From: Chloroflexota bacterium | Lineage (GTDB): Bacteria; Chloroflexota; Anaerolineae; UBA4142; SHND01 | Reading direction: 5' to 3' | DNA length: 48,994 bases | NCBI GenBank assembly: GCA_016209205.1 | Contig: JACQWQ010000239.1 | Coordinates: forward strand, 1 to 48,994 | In this document: positions 25,314 to 34,360 of the stretch, piece after piece | How the letters are laid out: each line of letters begins with the position of its first letter | Numbering within the stretch: position 1 is the stretch's first letter | Translations under genes and position numbers: made by a program | The notes under the pieces: generated by a model | Database searches by the model: none | Told to the model about the DNA's origin: nothing | What the model saw: only the letters and a program-made list of their open reading frames with translations

Positions 25314-27815
25314 ATGCCTATTTTCAAAAAGAACAAACCCGACGAAGAAAATCGAGAATCGGATACGGAAGCGGAAAGCACGCCGCACATTCCCGATGAA
25401 CTGGCTATTTTGCCGCTCAAAGGCGTGGTGGTGTATCCATTGACGGTGCTGCCGCTCAATGTCGGACAAGCACGTTCGCTGCGTTTGGTGGACGATGTCG
25501 TCAAGGAACCGAATCGCCTGATCGGTCTGGTGACGATCAAGACCGACAAGTTTGAAGATGCGGGACCCGAAGATTTGTATGACATCGGAACGGCGGCAAT
25601 CATTCACCGCATGCTGCGCGCGCCGGACGGCACTGTACGTCTTATTGTGCAGGGCATTGAACGCATTCGGATCGATGGATTTTCCGCGCTGGAACCTTAC
25701 TTGAAAGCCACTATCGAACTCGCGCCCGAGAAAATTGACAAAGACGTACAAGTGGAAGCGCTCATGCGCAACACCGTCGAGCTGTTCCGCAAGTTGGTAA
25801 GTCTTTCGCAAACGCTGCCGGAAGAATTGTTGATGGCGGCATTGAACGTCGAAGACCCGCGCCAGCTCGTGTACATGATTGCGACCAGTTTGCGCATGGA
25901 TTTGAAACAGGCGCAAGAACTGCTCGAACTGGACGACATCGAAGCGAAACTCATCAAACTCAATGCGCTGATGACCAAAGAAGTAGACGTGCTCGAACTT
26001 GGCAAAAAGATTCAGGGCCAAGCCCAAGCCGAGATGGAAAAGAATCAGCGCGAATATATTTTGCGCGAACAGCTCAGGCAGATTCAAAAAGAACTTGGCG
26101 AAGGCAGCGAGCAGGAAGCGGAAATCACCGCGTACGACAAAAAGATTGCCGAAGCGCACATGCCCGAAGAAGCGGAAAAGGAAGCGCGGCGCGAATTGGA
26201 TCGTATGAAGACGATGCCGCCCGCCGCCGCCGAGTACCACGTCATCAAGAGCTATCTCGATTGGCTCGTAGATTTGCCGTGGAACATTGTCACCGAAGAC
26301 AATCTCGACATTCCGAACGCACGCAGGATTTTGGATGAAGATCATTACGACCTCAAAGAAATCAAAGAGCGCATTCTGGAATATCTCGCGGTGCGCAAGT
26401 TGCGCGCCGAACGGTTGCGTTCGGATGAACGTGACGGGGCAAGTCAAGAGGCGCGCACATATCGCGGCTCGATCCTCACGCTCGTCGGACCGCCCGGCGT
26501 CGGTAAAACTTCGCTCGGTCAATCTGTCGCACGCGCATTGGGGCGCAAGTTCATTCGCATGTCGCTCGGCGGTATGCACGACGAAGCGGAAATTCGCGGG
26601 CATCGCCGCACGTACATTGGCGCAATGCCCGGGCGGCTGATTCAATCCATCAAACGCGCGGGCACGAAAAATCCCGTTGTCATGCTCGACGAAGTGGACA
26701 AGGTTGGCGCAGATTATCGCGGCGATCCGTCGTCGGCGCTGTTGGAAGTGTTGGATCCGGCGCAAAACAAAACGTTCCGCGATCATTATCTCGACGTGGA
26801 CTTTGATTTGTCACAAGTGATTTTCATCTGCACGGCAAACACGCTCGAAACGATTTCGCCGCCGCTGCGCGACCGCATGGAAATTTTGCAGTTGTCGGGT
26901 TACACCGATTACGAAAAAATCCAAATCGCCAAGGGCTATCTCATCCCACGCCAGCTCAAAGAAAATGGACTCGCACTCGACGAAGCGACTTTTCAGGACC
27001 AAGCCACGCGTACGATTATTCGCGACTATACGCGCGAAGCGGGGGTGCGCAATCTCGAACGCGAAGTGGGGCGCGTGACGCGCAAGCTCGCCACCAAAAT
27101 CACGGAAGGCGAAACAGGTCCGTTTGAGGTGACACCCGAAACGGTGCGAAAACTTTTGGGCAAACCGCGCTTTTACAATGAAGTGCGCGAGCGTACGGAA
27201 ACGCCCGGCGTAGCAACGGGGCTTGCCTGGACACCTGTCGGCGGCGACATTCTCTTTATCGAAGCGACGCGGATGCCCGGCGGCAAAGGTTTTCTCGTCA
27301 CCGGACAGCTTGGTGATGTGATGCGCGAATCGTCACAGGCGGCGTTCTCGTACGTGCGCTCCAAGTCGTCCGAGCTGGGCATTAGCCCAGAGGCGATTGA
27401 AAAGAGCGATGTGCATTTGCACATTCCCGAAGGCGCGACGCCCAAGGACGGACCGAGCGCCGGGGTGGCGATGGCGACGGCGCTGGCATCGTTGTTTACG
27501 AATCGCCGCGTCAAGGACAATATCGCGATGACTGGCGAAATCACGCTGCGCGGGCGCGTGCTCCCTGTCGGCGGCATCAAAGAAAAAGTGCTCGCGGCGC
27601 ATCGCGCGGGTCTCGACACGGTAATCCTGCCGAATCGTAACGAGCGCGATCTGGACGACTTGCCGGAAGAAATCCGCAAGGACCTGACCTTTGTCCTCGC
27701 CGAGCGTGTCGAGGATGTGTGGAATGCCGCACTCGAACCCAAGCCGACGCTGGCGGAGATGAATGGACACGAACGTGAATTGCCCATGTCGCATTCGCTG
27801 GAACATGTGAACTAG
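25314..27815 (+). CDS. lon: ATP-dependent Lon protease
   Basis: An 833-residue Lon of the bacterial LonA type, a cytoplasmic hexameric AAA+ protease for damaged and regulatory proteins. The N-terminal LAN domain (about 25-230) contains '[19 protein letters not shown]'. The AAA+ module has Walker [10 protein letters not shown] near 393 and Walker [10 protein letters not shown]. The protease domain has Ser715 in PKDGPSAG and Lys758 in GGIKEK, 43 residues apart as in E. coli Lon. The frame is intact. It follows hsp20 in the same direction and ends before a strong terminator. Confidence 0.97.
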   Translation: MPIFKKNKPDEENRESDTEAESTPHIPDELAILPLKGVVVYPLTVLPLNVGQARSLRLVDDVVKEPNRLIGLVTIKTDKFEDAGPEDLYDIGTAAIIHRMLRAPDGTVRLIVQGIERIRIDGFSALEPYLKATIELAPEKIDKDVQVEALMRNTVELFRKLVSLSQTLPEELLMAALNVEDPRQLVYMIATSLRMDLKQAQELLELDDIEAKLIKLNALMTKEVDVLELGKKIQGQAQAEMEKNQREYILREQLRQIQKELGEGSEQEAEITAYDKKIAEAHMPEEAEKEARRELDRMKTMPPAAAEYHVIKSYLDWLVDLPWNIVTEDNLDIPNARRILDEDHYDLKEIKERILEYLAVRKLRAERLRSDERDGASQEARTYRGSILTLVGPPGVGKTSLGQSVARALGRKFIRMSLGGMHDEAEIRGHRRTYIGAMPGRLIQSIKRAGTKNPVVMLDEVDKVGADYRGDPSSALLEVLDPAQNKTFRDHYLDVDFDLSQVIFICTANTLETISPPLRDRMEILQLSGYTDYEKIQIAKGYLIPRQLKENGLALDEATFQDQATRTIIRDYTREAGVRNLEREVGRVTRKLATKITEGETGPFEVTPETVRKLLGKPRFYNEVRERTETPGVATGLAWTPVGGDILFIEATRMPGGKGFLVTGQLGDVMRESSQAAFSYVRSKSSELGISPEAIEKSDVHLHIPEGATPKDGPSAGVAMATALASLFTNRRVKDNIAMTGEITLRGRVLPVGGIKEKVLAAHRAGLDTVILPNRNERDLDDLPEEIRKDLTFVLAERVEDVWNAALEPKPTLAEMNGHERELPMSHSLEHVN

Positions 27816-27876
27816 TCCCAATCTCGGGCGGGCCGACAATTGGAAGTTATCGGTCGGCAAAAAAACGTATCACGAC

Positions 27877-27910
27877 GAGTGCGCCTCTTTCGATAGAGGC
27901 GCACTCTTTT
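27877..27910 (+). terminator. Intrinsic terminator of hsp20-lon
   Basis: GAGTGCGCCTC (27877-27887) and GAGGCGCACTC (27896-27906) form a perfect 11-bp stem, followed by TTTT. Confidence 0.92.
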
Positions 27911-27968
27911 ATCGTCTGTGTCGTTCTTTGCCAAATTCGGAAACGCAGGTGATTGAAACTTGTGGTGA

Positions 27969-28110
27969 GCGTTCGCGTCGCATCCGACGCAACGAACCAT
28001 CGCGCCAACAACTAGACAAAGTGTGCGCGCGAACCGAGTTCGCAACGAATCGCCAAGATTCGCGAACGCACACTAGAATTTCAACCTGCGCAGGCAGGTT
28101 TTGTGTTTTC
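27969..28110 (+). ncRNA. Structured region ending in a terminator; candidate small RNA
   Basis: No gene was seen between lon and malQ, but this 140-base stretch is rich in complementary segments. GCGTTCGCG (27969-27977) pairs with CGCGAACGC (28061-28069). GCGTCG (27975-27980) pairs with CGACGC (27985-27990). GTGTGCG (28021-28027) pairs with CGCACAC at about 28066-28072. It ends with AACCTGC (28083-28089), a four-base loop, GCAGGTT (28094-28100) and a T-rich run, a second intrinsic terminator well after that of lon. No convincing promoter was found and no known RNA family was recognised, so it may instead be a complex repeat. Confidence 0.3.
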
Positions 28111-28113
28111 GTT

Positions 28114-28145
28114 GCCGCGAATTCTATTCGCCGCGAATTCTATTC
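28114..28145. repeat. Two exact 16-bp tandem units
   Basis: GCCGCGAATTCTATTC occurs at 28114-28129 and again at 28130-28145, just before the malQ promoter. Confidence 0.9.
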
Positions 28146-28153
28146 GCCCGTAA

Positions 28154-28182
28154 TTGAGAGGAAACGAAAAATCTGCTAAACT
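28154..28182 (+). promoter_or_regulatory. Predicted malQ promoter
   Basis: TTGAGA (28154-28159), a 17-base spacer and TAAACT (28177-28182) predict a short leader before the ATG at 28218. Confidence 0.55.
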
Positions 28183-28217
28183 GTTGCGCATCCTCAACTC
28201 AGTCACGGAGTCCATTC

Positions 28218-29843
28218 ATGAAATTCCCGCGTCGCAGTGGTGTGGTTTTGCATCCAACTTCATTGCCTGGTCCGTACGGCATCGGCGATCTGGGCGCGCC
28301 AGCGTTCGACTTTGTAGATTGGTTAGTTCAGGCCGGACAGAGCTATTGGCAAGTGCTGCCGCTCAGTCCGACAGGTTACGGCGATTCGCCGTATCAAGGG
28401 CTGTCCGCGTTTGCAGGGAATCCGATGCTCATCAGTCCCGAAAAATTGTTGGAGGTAGGACATCTCCACGCGAGCGATTTGGAAAACCTCCCCGCATTTC
28501 CGCGCGCGGGCGTTGACTTCGGCTGGATCATTTCGTGGAAAATGGAATTGCTGCAACGCGCCTACACCAATTTCAAAACGCGCGGGACTCGCGTACAGCG
28601 CGCCGCGTTCGAACAATTTATGCGCGACAACGCGGCTTGGTTGGACGATGCCGCGTTGTTTTTGGCGTTAAAGGAAACACACGACCGCCGCGCGTGGTAC
28701 GACTGGGAACCGGAAATTCGGTCGCGTGAACCCGCAGCGATGGCGCAGGCGCAAAAAACGCTTGCCGATGAAATCGCGCGGCAAAAGTATTTGCAGTGGA
28801 TGTTTTATGAACAGTGGCTGGCGCTCAAAGCGTACGCCAACGCGCGCGACATTGACATCATCGGCGATATTCCCATCTATGTCGCGCGCGATTGCTGCGA
28901 CGTTTGGGCAAACCCGCATTTGTTTGCGCTCGACGCGGATTTGAACCCGACGCTCGTTTCGGGTGTGCCGCCGGATTATTTCAGCGAGGACGGGCAGTTT
29001 TGGGGGCACCCGCTGTATCGCTGGGACGTGATGGAACGCGAAGGATATGGTTGGTGGATCGAACGTTTTCGCAGCGCGTTCACCCAATGCGACGTAGTGC
29101 GGATTGACCACTTTCGCGCGTTCTATAATTATTGGGAGGTGCCTGCCACCGCGAAAACCGCGCGCGAAGGGAAATGGAAATATGGCGCGGGCGGCAAATT
29201 GTTTCACGCGGTGAATGCGGCGTTGGGCGATGACCCACGACCACTCCAGCCGCCCGACGTACAAGGGAGTGGTCGTGGGTCAGGTGTGCGCATCATTGCC
29301 GAAGACCTCGGCGATTTTGACGCGGCCTCGCGCGCGGGACTCGACGCGCTGCTTCAAGAATTCAGTTTCCCCGGCATGAAGATTCTGCAATTCGCATTTG
29401 GCGGCACTGCCGAAGCCGCGTTTCTGCCGCACAACTATACGCGCGAATGGGTGGTATACACCGGCACGCACGACAATGACACGGCGGTCGGTTGGTGGAA
29501 TTCGGCGAACGAGTACGAGAAACATTTTACGCGCAAATATCTCAATACGAGTGCGCACGATATCGCGTGGGATTTGATTCGCGCCGCGTGGATGTCGGTT
29601 GCCAATACGGCCATGACGACGGCGCAAGATATTTTGCATTTGGGCAATGAAGCGCGGATGAATTTGCCCGGCGTCCTTGGTCCGCCGAATTGGTGTTGGC
29701 GAATGCGCGAAAGCGCATTGACACGCGAGTTGGCGGAACGTTTGTTGGACATGACGCAAGTGTATGCGCGCGTGAAACCGGCGAAACCCGCGTCCGTGTC
29801 GCCTGAAACCGAGACCAATGAAACTCTCGCGACACAGGCGTGA
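28218..29843 (+). CDS. malQ: 4-alpha-glucanotransferase (amylomaltase, GH77)
   Basis: MalQ transfers alpha-1,4-glucan segments between maltooligosaccharides in glycogen and maltose metabolism. The 541-residue GH77 barrel shows 'RRSGVVLHPTSLPGPYGIGDLG', 'QVLPLSPTGYGDSPYQ', the nucleophile Asp297 (VRIDHFRA), the acid/base Glu362 (IIAEDLG) and Asp419 (TGTHDND). The spacing between the first two is 65 residues, against 47 in the Thermus aquaticus enzyme (Asp293, Glu340). The extra 18 residues fall exactly where a perfect DNA palindrome (29231-29282) is translated as DDPRPLQPPDVQGSGRGSG. All catalytic residues remain, so activity is likely. The ATG at 28218 lacks a strong Shine-Dalgarno sequence. 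Confidence 0.96.
   Translation: MKFPRRSGVVLHPTSLPGPYGIGDLGAPAFDFVDWLVQAGQSYWQVLPLSPTGYGDSPYQGLSAFAGNPMLISPEKLLEVGHLHASDLENLPAFPRAGVDFGWIISWKMELLQRAYTNFKTRGTRVQRAAFEQFMRDNAAWLDDAALFLALKETHDRRAWYDWEPEIRSREPAAMAQAQKTLADEIARQKYLQWMFYEQWLALKAYANARDIDIIGDIPIYVARDCCDVWANPHLFALDADLNPTLVSGVPPDYFSEDGQFWGHPLYRWDVMEREGYGWWIERFRSAFTQCDVVRIDHFRAFYNYWEVPATAKTAREGKWKYGAGGKLFHAVNAALGDDPRPLQPPDVQGSGRGSGVRIIAEDLGDFDAASRAGLDALLQEFSFPGMKILQFAFGGTAEAAFLPHNYTREWVVYTGTHDNDTAVGWWNSANEYEKHFTRKYLNTSAHDIAWDLIRAAWMSVANTAMTTAQDILHLGNEARMNLPGVLGPPNWCWRMRESALTRELAERLLDMTQVYARVKPAKPASVSPETETNETLATQA
29231..29282. repeat. Perfect 17-bp-arm palindrome translated in frame within malQ
   Basis: TGACCCACGACCACTCC (29231-29247) and its exact reverse complement (29266-29282) flank an 18-base loop. 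The 52-bp element lies between malQ codons for 'NAALG' and 'VRIIAEDL', and the reading frame passes through it without a stop. Confidence 0.9.
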
Positions 29844-29844
29844 A

Positions 29845-29885
29845 CCGTAGTGACGAATTTATTCGTCAGGGCGCGCGCTATACGC
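29845..29885. repeat. Partial copy of the CGTAGTAACGAATTCATTCG palindrome family
   Basis: CCGTAGTGACGAATTTATTCGTC after malQ resembles one arm of the 26-bp-arm palindrome at 38587-38642. It includes a small inner palindrome (GACGAATTTATTCGTC). Confidence 0.6.
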
Positions 29886-29925
29886 GGTGCGGATGTCTAG
29901 TGCAAATTGTGAGAGAGATAAATCC

Positions 29926-30576
29926 ATGACCCAAATCATTTCGCGCGAGCCGCCTCGAGAATATCCTGAAAAGGAAGCGTTTTCAATCGCAGAAAACGAT
30001 TTCGTCGTTTCGCGAATGGTTGATGTATTTTGCGCACTGCGCAGCTTTTTTCGCGCCATTCCGTCCGTATTGGTGGGATTCAAACAGTTGGTCTATTATG
30101 CCGAACGTGATTACATGGTATTTTTCACGCCGGATATTTTCGTCGCGCGAGATGTTCCACCGAAAAAACGATTTGCGTTTTACACCTGGGAAGAAGGCAA
30201 AGCGCCTGATGCCTTAATCAATTTCGCCACTGCCGATTTTGCGCGGGATGATTTTGGATATTACCGAGAGGTCTTTGCGAATCTTGGCGTACGCGAATAT
30301 TTTATTTTTGATCCCTTGGGCGAATATCTCAACCCACGTCTGTGTGGTTATCGTCTCGTTGGCGATGAATACGCGCCGATGAACGGCGGGCCGCTTTTCA
30401 GCGAGGTCCTTGGGCTTGAACTGCGCGTGGAGCAAGAACGATTGCGCCTGTACGATCCCCAGCGCGGCGCGTATTTGCTTTACCCTGATGAATTACAAGC
30501 CGAAGCTGAGCAATTGGAGCAGGAAAACGCGCGCCTCCGCGCGGAATTCGCACGCTTGCGCGGCGAAAACACGTAA
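29926..30576 (+). CDS. Uma2-like (DUF820) protein with altered nuclease site and coiled-coil tail
   Basis: A 216-residue protein of the Uma2 / DUF820 family, whose fold is that of PD-(D/E)xK nucleases. It keeps 'FFTPDIFVARDV', 'WEEGKAPDALI' and 'LGVREYFIFDPLGEYLNPRLCGYRLVG'. Where relatives have the catalytic Glu (PDxVLEVxS) it reads PDALINFATAD, and the following Lys/Arg segment is FGYYREVFAN. It is therefore probably not an active nuclease. The last 35 residues form a Glu/Leu-rich coiled coil, common in this family. The ATG at 29926 follows GAGAGA; an upstream in-frame ATG at 29887 lacks support. The function of the family in vivo is unknown. Confidence 0.75.
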   Translation: MTQIISREPPREYPEKEAFSIAENDFVVSRMVDVFCALRSFFRAIPSVLVGFKQLVYYAERDYMVFFTPDIFVARDVPPKKRFAFYTWEEGKAPDALINFATADFARDDFGYYREVFANLGVREYFIFDPLGEYLNPRLCGYRLVGDEYAPMNGGPLFSEVLGLELRVEQERLRLYDPQRGAYLLYPDELQAEAEQLEQENARLRAEFARLRGENT

Positions 30577-30611
30577 ACTCAAACCAATACTCTTGTCCTA
30601 TTCCCGCCGAT

Positions 30612-30640
30612 TTGCGAGTTTGAAATGCCTGTGCTAGTAT
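30612..30640 (+). promoter_or_regulatory. Predicted promoter of the two-module glycosidase gene
   Basis: TTGCGA (30612-30617), a 17-base spacer and TAGTAT (30635-30640) lie about 95 bases before the proposed TTG start. Confidence 0.5.
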
Positions 30641-30733
30641 CCCGTTCGCTCCGCGTAGGTCGTCGGATTGTATGCCATTGCTGCATTGCCCCGTACGTCT
30701 GCGCTTCACCCAAGTTTACAAATAGGAACACTC

Positions 30734-33673
30734 TTGAACGCTCGACCCTCTGCGAACTCGCTTCGCACCAATCCCGTCGCAAGTTTTTCATTTTGGCTGC
30801 GCAAACATCCCGGCTCGGCGCTGATTTATTTCGTGCTGCTGCCTGTGCTGGCGTGCGCGGTTTTGATGCTGCCGCCGATTGCGCTGCCCTCGCTCATCGC
30901 GAACGCCGGTTATATCGCGGTGAACAGCAAAGGCATGACCGTCAGCAATTCGGACGGCGCGGAAATCACGATTCCCGAAAACGCGGTCAAAAAAGGCAGC
31001 TCGGTCCGCCTGACGACGACGGCACTGAATAGTTTCACGTCAAGTGAGTTGGCGCAAAAACTTGCCTCGAACGTCGAACCGATCAGCCCGTTCTATCAAA
31101 TCCAGGTGCAAGGTGAACAGCCGAAAGAAACGCAGCTCAGTTTACCCCTCCCGTATGATGGGGCCGAGCCGTACGAAACACTGGACCTGTACGCGCTGTG
31201 GAATCAACGCTGGTTCAAAATCCCATTTCTGCTCAATCTCGACGACGAACGTCTCGAGTCCACGTTGAATTTTGCGCCCGAAGGTGTAGTCGTCGTGCAA
31301 ACGTTCCCGCGTGCGCCGATGATCTCCGCCGATATTCAAACGCGCAACGCGCTGCCCGAAGCCGCGGACAATATCATCGTGCAGGTCAATCCCATTGGGC
31401 TCCAATTGGCGGATGCGGGCAGCATTGCCGGTGAACCGATCAACACGACCGAAACGCATGCATCTTCCAATTTCGCCGTCGTCCCGACCATCACGAATGT
31501 AGACGCGAACGGCGCGCGCACCGATCTCACGGGCAACATGATGGAAGACCCGGAAGCGCGCAAGGCGCACATTAATGCGCTGGTTGATCTGGCGGTGCAA
31601 AAAGTGTATCGCGGCTATAACGTTTCGTATCAAGGTATTAGCGCAGGCGATCAAGAACTCTTTACCGCGTTCGTCAAAGAACTCGCGCGTGCGCTGCACG
31701 ATAAACAAAAAATGTTAAGCGTGACACTCCCTGCGCCCATCCCGATTTCCGAAGAGGAATTTGACACGGCGGGCTACAACTGGGCGCTGCTCGGGCGGTA
31801 CGCGGATGAAATCAAGCTGCCCCTTTTGAGTGACCCGCGCGCGTTTGAAGGCGAACCCGCGCTGCAGGACCAATATCTTGCGTGGACCACCAAACAAATT
31901 GATCGCAGCAAAATTCAACTCGTCGTTCCGACCGAAGGACGCGACAGCACGGCGGACACGTATACGCCGGTCGGGTTGAGTGATGTATTGAAACTCATGG
32001 GGCAGGTGAGTGTGCCTGAGAACGCGCAGCCCGGCACTGACGTCGAGTTGGAATTGCAAGGACTGGCAAAAGCGGGTGGCATTCAGATACACGAGCCGAG
32101 CGGTTTATTCTATTTCAACTATACGGACGCGAACGGGACGCCGCACACGGTTTGGTTAGAGAACGCGGATTCGCTTGCGAAAAAAATCGCGCTGGCGTTG
32201 AAATACAATCTGGGCGGCATTGCCCTCGCGAATTATGATTCCAAGACGGGCGCGGACGAACGTGTCTGGACCGTTTTGGAAAACTATAAATCGTTGCAGC
32301 CCACCATCGTCGAAAATCAATTGCAGCTGGTGTGGAAAGTAGACGGCAAAGTAATCGGCAAGACACCGGTTCAGGAACCCAAGATCGTTTGGAAAGCGCC
32401 CAAAGACGGCGGGCAGCACAATATCGAAGTGTCATTGTCTGTTGACGGCGGCGTAACTGCGAGTCCGCCAGTTTCCTATGTAGCGAAACTGCAAGAGGCC
32501 AAACCGACTCCGAAACCAACTGAGCCGCCGCCGCCGACCAAAACTGGCACCAATCCCAAGCCGACGGCAAGCACAAAGAAACCGACCGCCGCGCCCGCGG
32601 GTTCTCCTGCACCCAAGCCGACCAAAGCCGCGCCGCCGCCGGTTAAAGTCGTTGGCGGTCAATTCGGTTATGGCATTCAATTGGACTGGACGAACAAAGA
32701 TCGCGACGGCGAATTGAGTCAGGTCAACAGCATGGGGTTCAATTGGGTCAAGATTCAGGTCCGTTGGTGCGACATGGAAGGTTCCAAAGGCAACGCCGAT
32801 TTGGGTTCTACCGATGATTTTGTCGGCAAAGCGGCGGCGCACGGCGTCAAAGTTATTTTTAGCGTTGTGTGCGCCCCGACATGGTCGCGTTCCGACGGCG
32901 GCGCGGGCGGCTCCGGTCCGCCGGACAATATGAACGATGCCGCCGACTTTATGACGGGATTGGCTTCGCGCTATTGCGGCAAAGGACTGGGCGCCATCGA
33001 AGTCTGGAACGAACACAATCTTTTGACGGAATGGCATGGCAAACCACTCTCCGCCGCGCTTTACATGGACATGCTCAAAGCGGCGTACCCGCGCATCAAA
33101 GCCGCCTGTCCTGACATTGTGGTGGTTTCGGGCGCGCCGACGCCAACGGGATGGAATGACGGCGTCGTTGCGATTGACGATGCCGTCTTTCTGGAGCAAA
33201 TGTATCAAAATGGGCTAAAAGACTATTCGGATGCGATTGGCGCGCATCCCAGCGGATTCAATGTGCCTGCCTTGTGTAATATCATGGATCCCGCGTGCAA
33301 TCGTCCCGAAGCGTCATTCCGCGCGCCGTACGAGGGACGACATCACAGTTGGGGCTTTTTGGGGACGATGCTCACGTATCGCCAAATCATGGTGGCGCAT
33401 GGCGACGGGGGCAAACAAATTTGGCCCACCGAGTTTGGCTGGCCCACGCACACGGGCGGTTCCTGCGGCGGCGGTCCCTGTCATCCGGCGGGCGCCGACA
33501 ATTCACCCGAACAAGCCGCGCAGTGGTACAAGGAAGCATATCAGTGGGCAAAGCAACAAGGTTGGGTTGGCGTCACGACGGCATGGCAGTTGGACTTTGA
33601 TCGCGGCGAACTGGATGCGTTCCGCATCGCGGGCAAACCGGCGTTCGATGCCTTGGCAGCGATGCCGAAATAA
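30734..33673 (+). CDS. Membrane-anchored protein with degenerate GH18-like and clan A glycosidase modules
   Basis: A 979-residue protein. A membrane helix at about 32-55 is followed by a beta-rich domain (about 60-190). Next is a GH18-like barrel (about 225-550), whose catalytic DxxDxDxE region reads 'GYNVSYQGI', so the acid Glu is lost. A Pro/Lys/Thr-rich linker (about 605-645) leads to a C-terminal clan A type hydrolase (about 650-979). There Glu760 in 'EVWNEHN' and Glu900 in 'WPTEFGWPT' fit acid/base and nucleophile. The active module should cut an extracellular polysaccharide of unknown type; the first may bind sugar or peptidoglycan. The start used is TTG 30734 with AGGAA upstream; the frame extends to 30668. 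Confidence 0.8.
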   Translation: MNARPSANSLRTNPVASFSFWLRKHPGSALIYFVLLPVLACAVLMLPPIALPSLIANAGYIAVNSKGMTVSNSDGAEITIPENAVKKGSSVRLTTTALNSFTSSELAQKLASNVEPISPFYQIQVQGEQPKETQLSLPLPYDGAEPYETLDLYALWNQRWFKIPFLLNLDDERLESTLNFAPEGVVVVQTFPRAPMISADIQTRNALPEAADNIIVQVNPIGLQLADAGSIAGEPINTTETHASSNFAVVPTITNVDANGARTDLTGNMMEDPEARKAHINALVDLAVQKVYRGYNVSYQGISAGDQELFTAFVKELARALHDKQKMLSVTLPAPIPISEEEFDTAGYNWALLGRYADEIKLPLLSDPRAFEGEPALQDQYLAWTTKQIDRSKIQLVVPTEGRDSTADTYTPVGLSDVLKLMGQVSVPENAQPGTDVELELQGLAKAGGIQIHEPSGLFYFNYTDANGTPHTVWLENADSLAKKIALALKYNLGGIALANYDSKTGADERVWTVLENYKSLQPTIVENQLQLVWKVDGKVIGKTPVQEPKIVWKAPKDGGQHNIEVSLSVDGGVTASPPVSYVAKLQEAKPTPKPTEPPPPTKTGTNPKPTASTKKPTAAPAGSPAPKPTKAAPPPVKVVGGQFGYGIQLDWTNKDRDGELSQVNSMGFNWVKIQVRWCDMEGSKGNADLGSTDDFVGKAAAHGVKVIFSVVCAPTWSRSDGGAGGSGPPDNMNDAADFMTGLASRYCGKGLGAIEVWNEHNLLTEWHGKPLSAALYMDMLKAAYPRIKAACPDIVVVSGAPTPTGWNDGVVAIDDAVFLEQMYQNGLKDYSDAIGAHPSGFNVPALCNIMDPACNRPEASFRAPYEGRHHSWGFLGTMLTYRQIMVAHGDGGKQIWPTEFGWPTHTGGSCGGGPCHPAGADNSPEQAAQWYKEAYQWAKQQGWVGVTTAWQLDFDRGELDAFRIAGKPAFDALAAMPK

Positions 33674-33682
33674 TCATGAATC

Positions 33683-33829
33683 ATGCCGAGCATTCTGCGC
33701 GTCGGTCCCTATCGCTTTTACTTTGTGAGTCACGATTTACGCGAACCGCCACATGTTCATGTGGATCGCGATGACCAATCCGCTAAATTTTGGTTGCGAC
33801 CCATTGCGCTTGCGCGCAACCTGGGATAA
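33683..33829 (+). pseudogene. Shortened DUF4160 gene
   Basis: ATG 33683 to TAA 33829 encodes 48 residues: MPSILRVGPYRFYFVSHDL, then EPPHVHVDRD and AKFWLRPIALARN. This is the N-terminal part of DUF4160 proteins, small proteins often paired with DUF2442 in TA-like modules. Relatives continue for about 30-40 more residues after this point. Here a stop follows directly, and the sequence then turns into a terminator/promoter module. No DUF2442 partner is present. It is probably a remnant, though a short product could still be made. Confidence 0.7.
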
Positions 33830-33833
33830 TGAA

Positions 33834-33892
33834 AAGCAGCGATGCAAAAAACACTCGCTGCTTTTTTGTTTTGGAGAATATGGGTATACTTG
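33834..33892. repeat. 59-bp terminator-promoter module, copy A
   Basis: The module begins with a hairpin, AGCAGCGA (33835-33842) pairing with TCGCTGCT (33855-33862), with a T-run. It ends with a -10-like TATACT (33885-33890). A second copy at 34643-34701 differs at only three positions by eye. The first part would end the upstream gene and the second start the next one; the -35 region is poor. Confidence 0.8.
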
Positions 33893-33946
33893 CAATCGTC
33901 TTTTTTAACCGTTAGCAGCGAGGGATTTTCGAGGGAGGAGTCGCTT

Positions 33947-34360
33947 GTGATTGTCCACCCGGTTACGATACAATTACCCATCACGCTCTATGACAAACTC
34001 AAAGCGCGCGCAGAGCAGGACAATGTGACGTTGGAACAAGAGTTGCTCCAAGTGGTCGCGGCGGTCGTACCACAATCAGATGACCTTGATTTGGAACTGC
34101 GAGACACTTTGGCTCAATTGACGACGTTGGAGAATGACGCGTTGTGGCGCGCGGCGCAAAGCCATCTCTCTGCAGAAATTTCCGCCGAACTGGAAGCATT
34201 GCATTGGAAACGGCAGCGCGAGGGGCTGAGCGCGGTCGAAGACGAAAAACGTCAAGAGTACGTGCGTCAATACGAACACAGCATGCTCATTCGCGCGCAG
34301 GCAGCAGCACTTTTGCAGCAGCGCGGCTTTGACGTTTCCGTATTACCCAGAGCGCAATGA
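33947..34360 (+). CDS. Small helical protein paired with an HNH-type gene
   Basis: A 137-residue protein. Its N-terminus (IVHPVTIQLPITLYDKLKARAEQDNVTLEQELLQVVAA) looks like a ribbon-helix-helix type DNA-binding segment as found in antitoxins; the rest is predicted to be long charged helices. In repeat-rich cyanobacteria and Chloroflexota similar genes precede a small HNH endonuclease gene, as here, with a four-base overlap (ATGA at 34357). The GTG at 33947 has a strong GGGAGGAG upstream; the frame is open to 33842 but that part is the repeated module. No enzyme motif was seen. A regulatory or antitoxin-like role is inference. Confidence 0.65.
   Translation: MIVHPVTIQLPITLYDKLKARAEQDNVTLEQELLQVVAAVVPQSDDLDLELRDTLAQLTTLENDALWRAAQSHLSAEISAELEALHWKRQREGLSAVEDEKRQEYVRQYEHSMLIRAQAAALLQQRGFDVSVLPRAQ

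Noticed and set aside
27969..28110. 6S RNA or another known small RNA
   Set aside because: The structure could not be matched to a long bubble-containing hairpin or any conserved core, so only a candidate RNA is reported.
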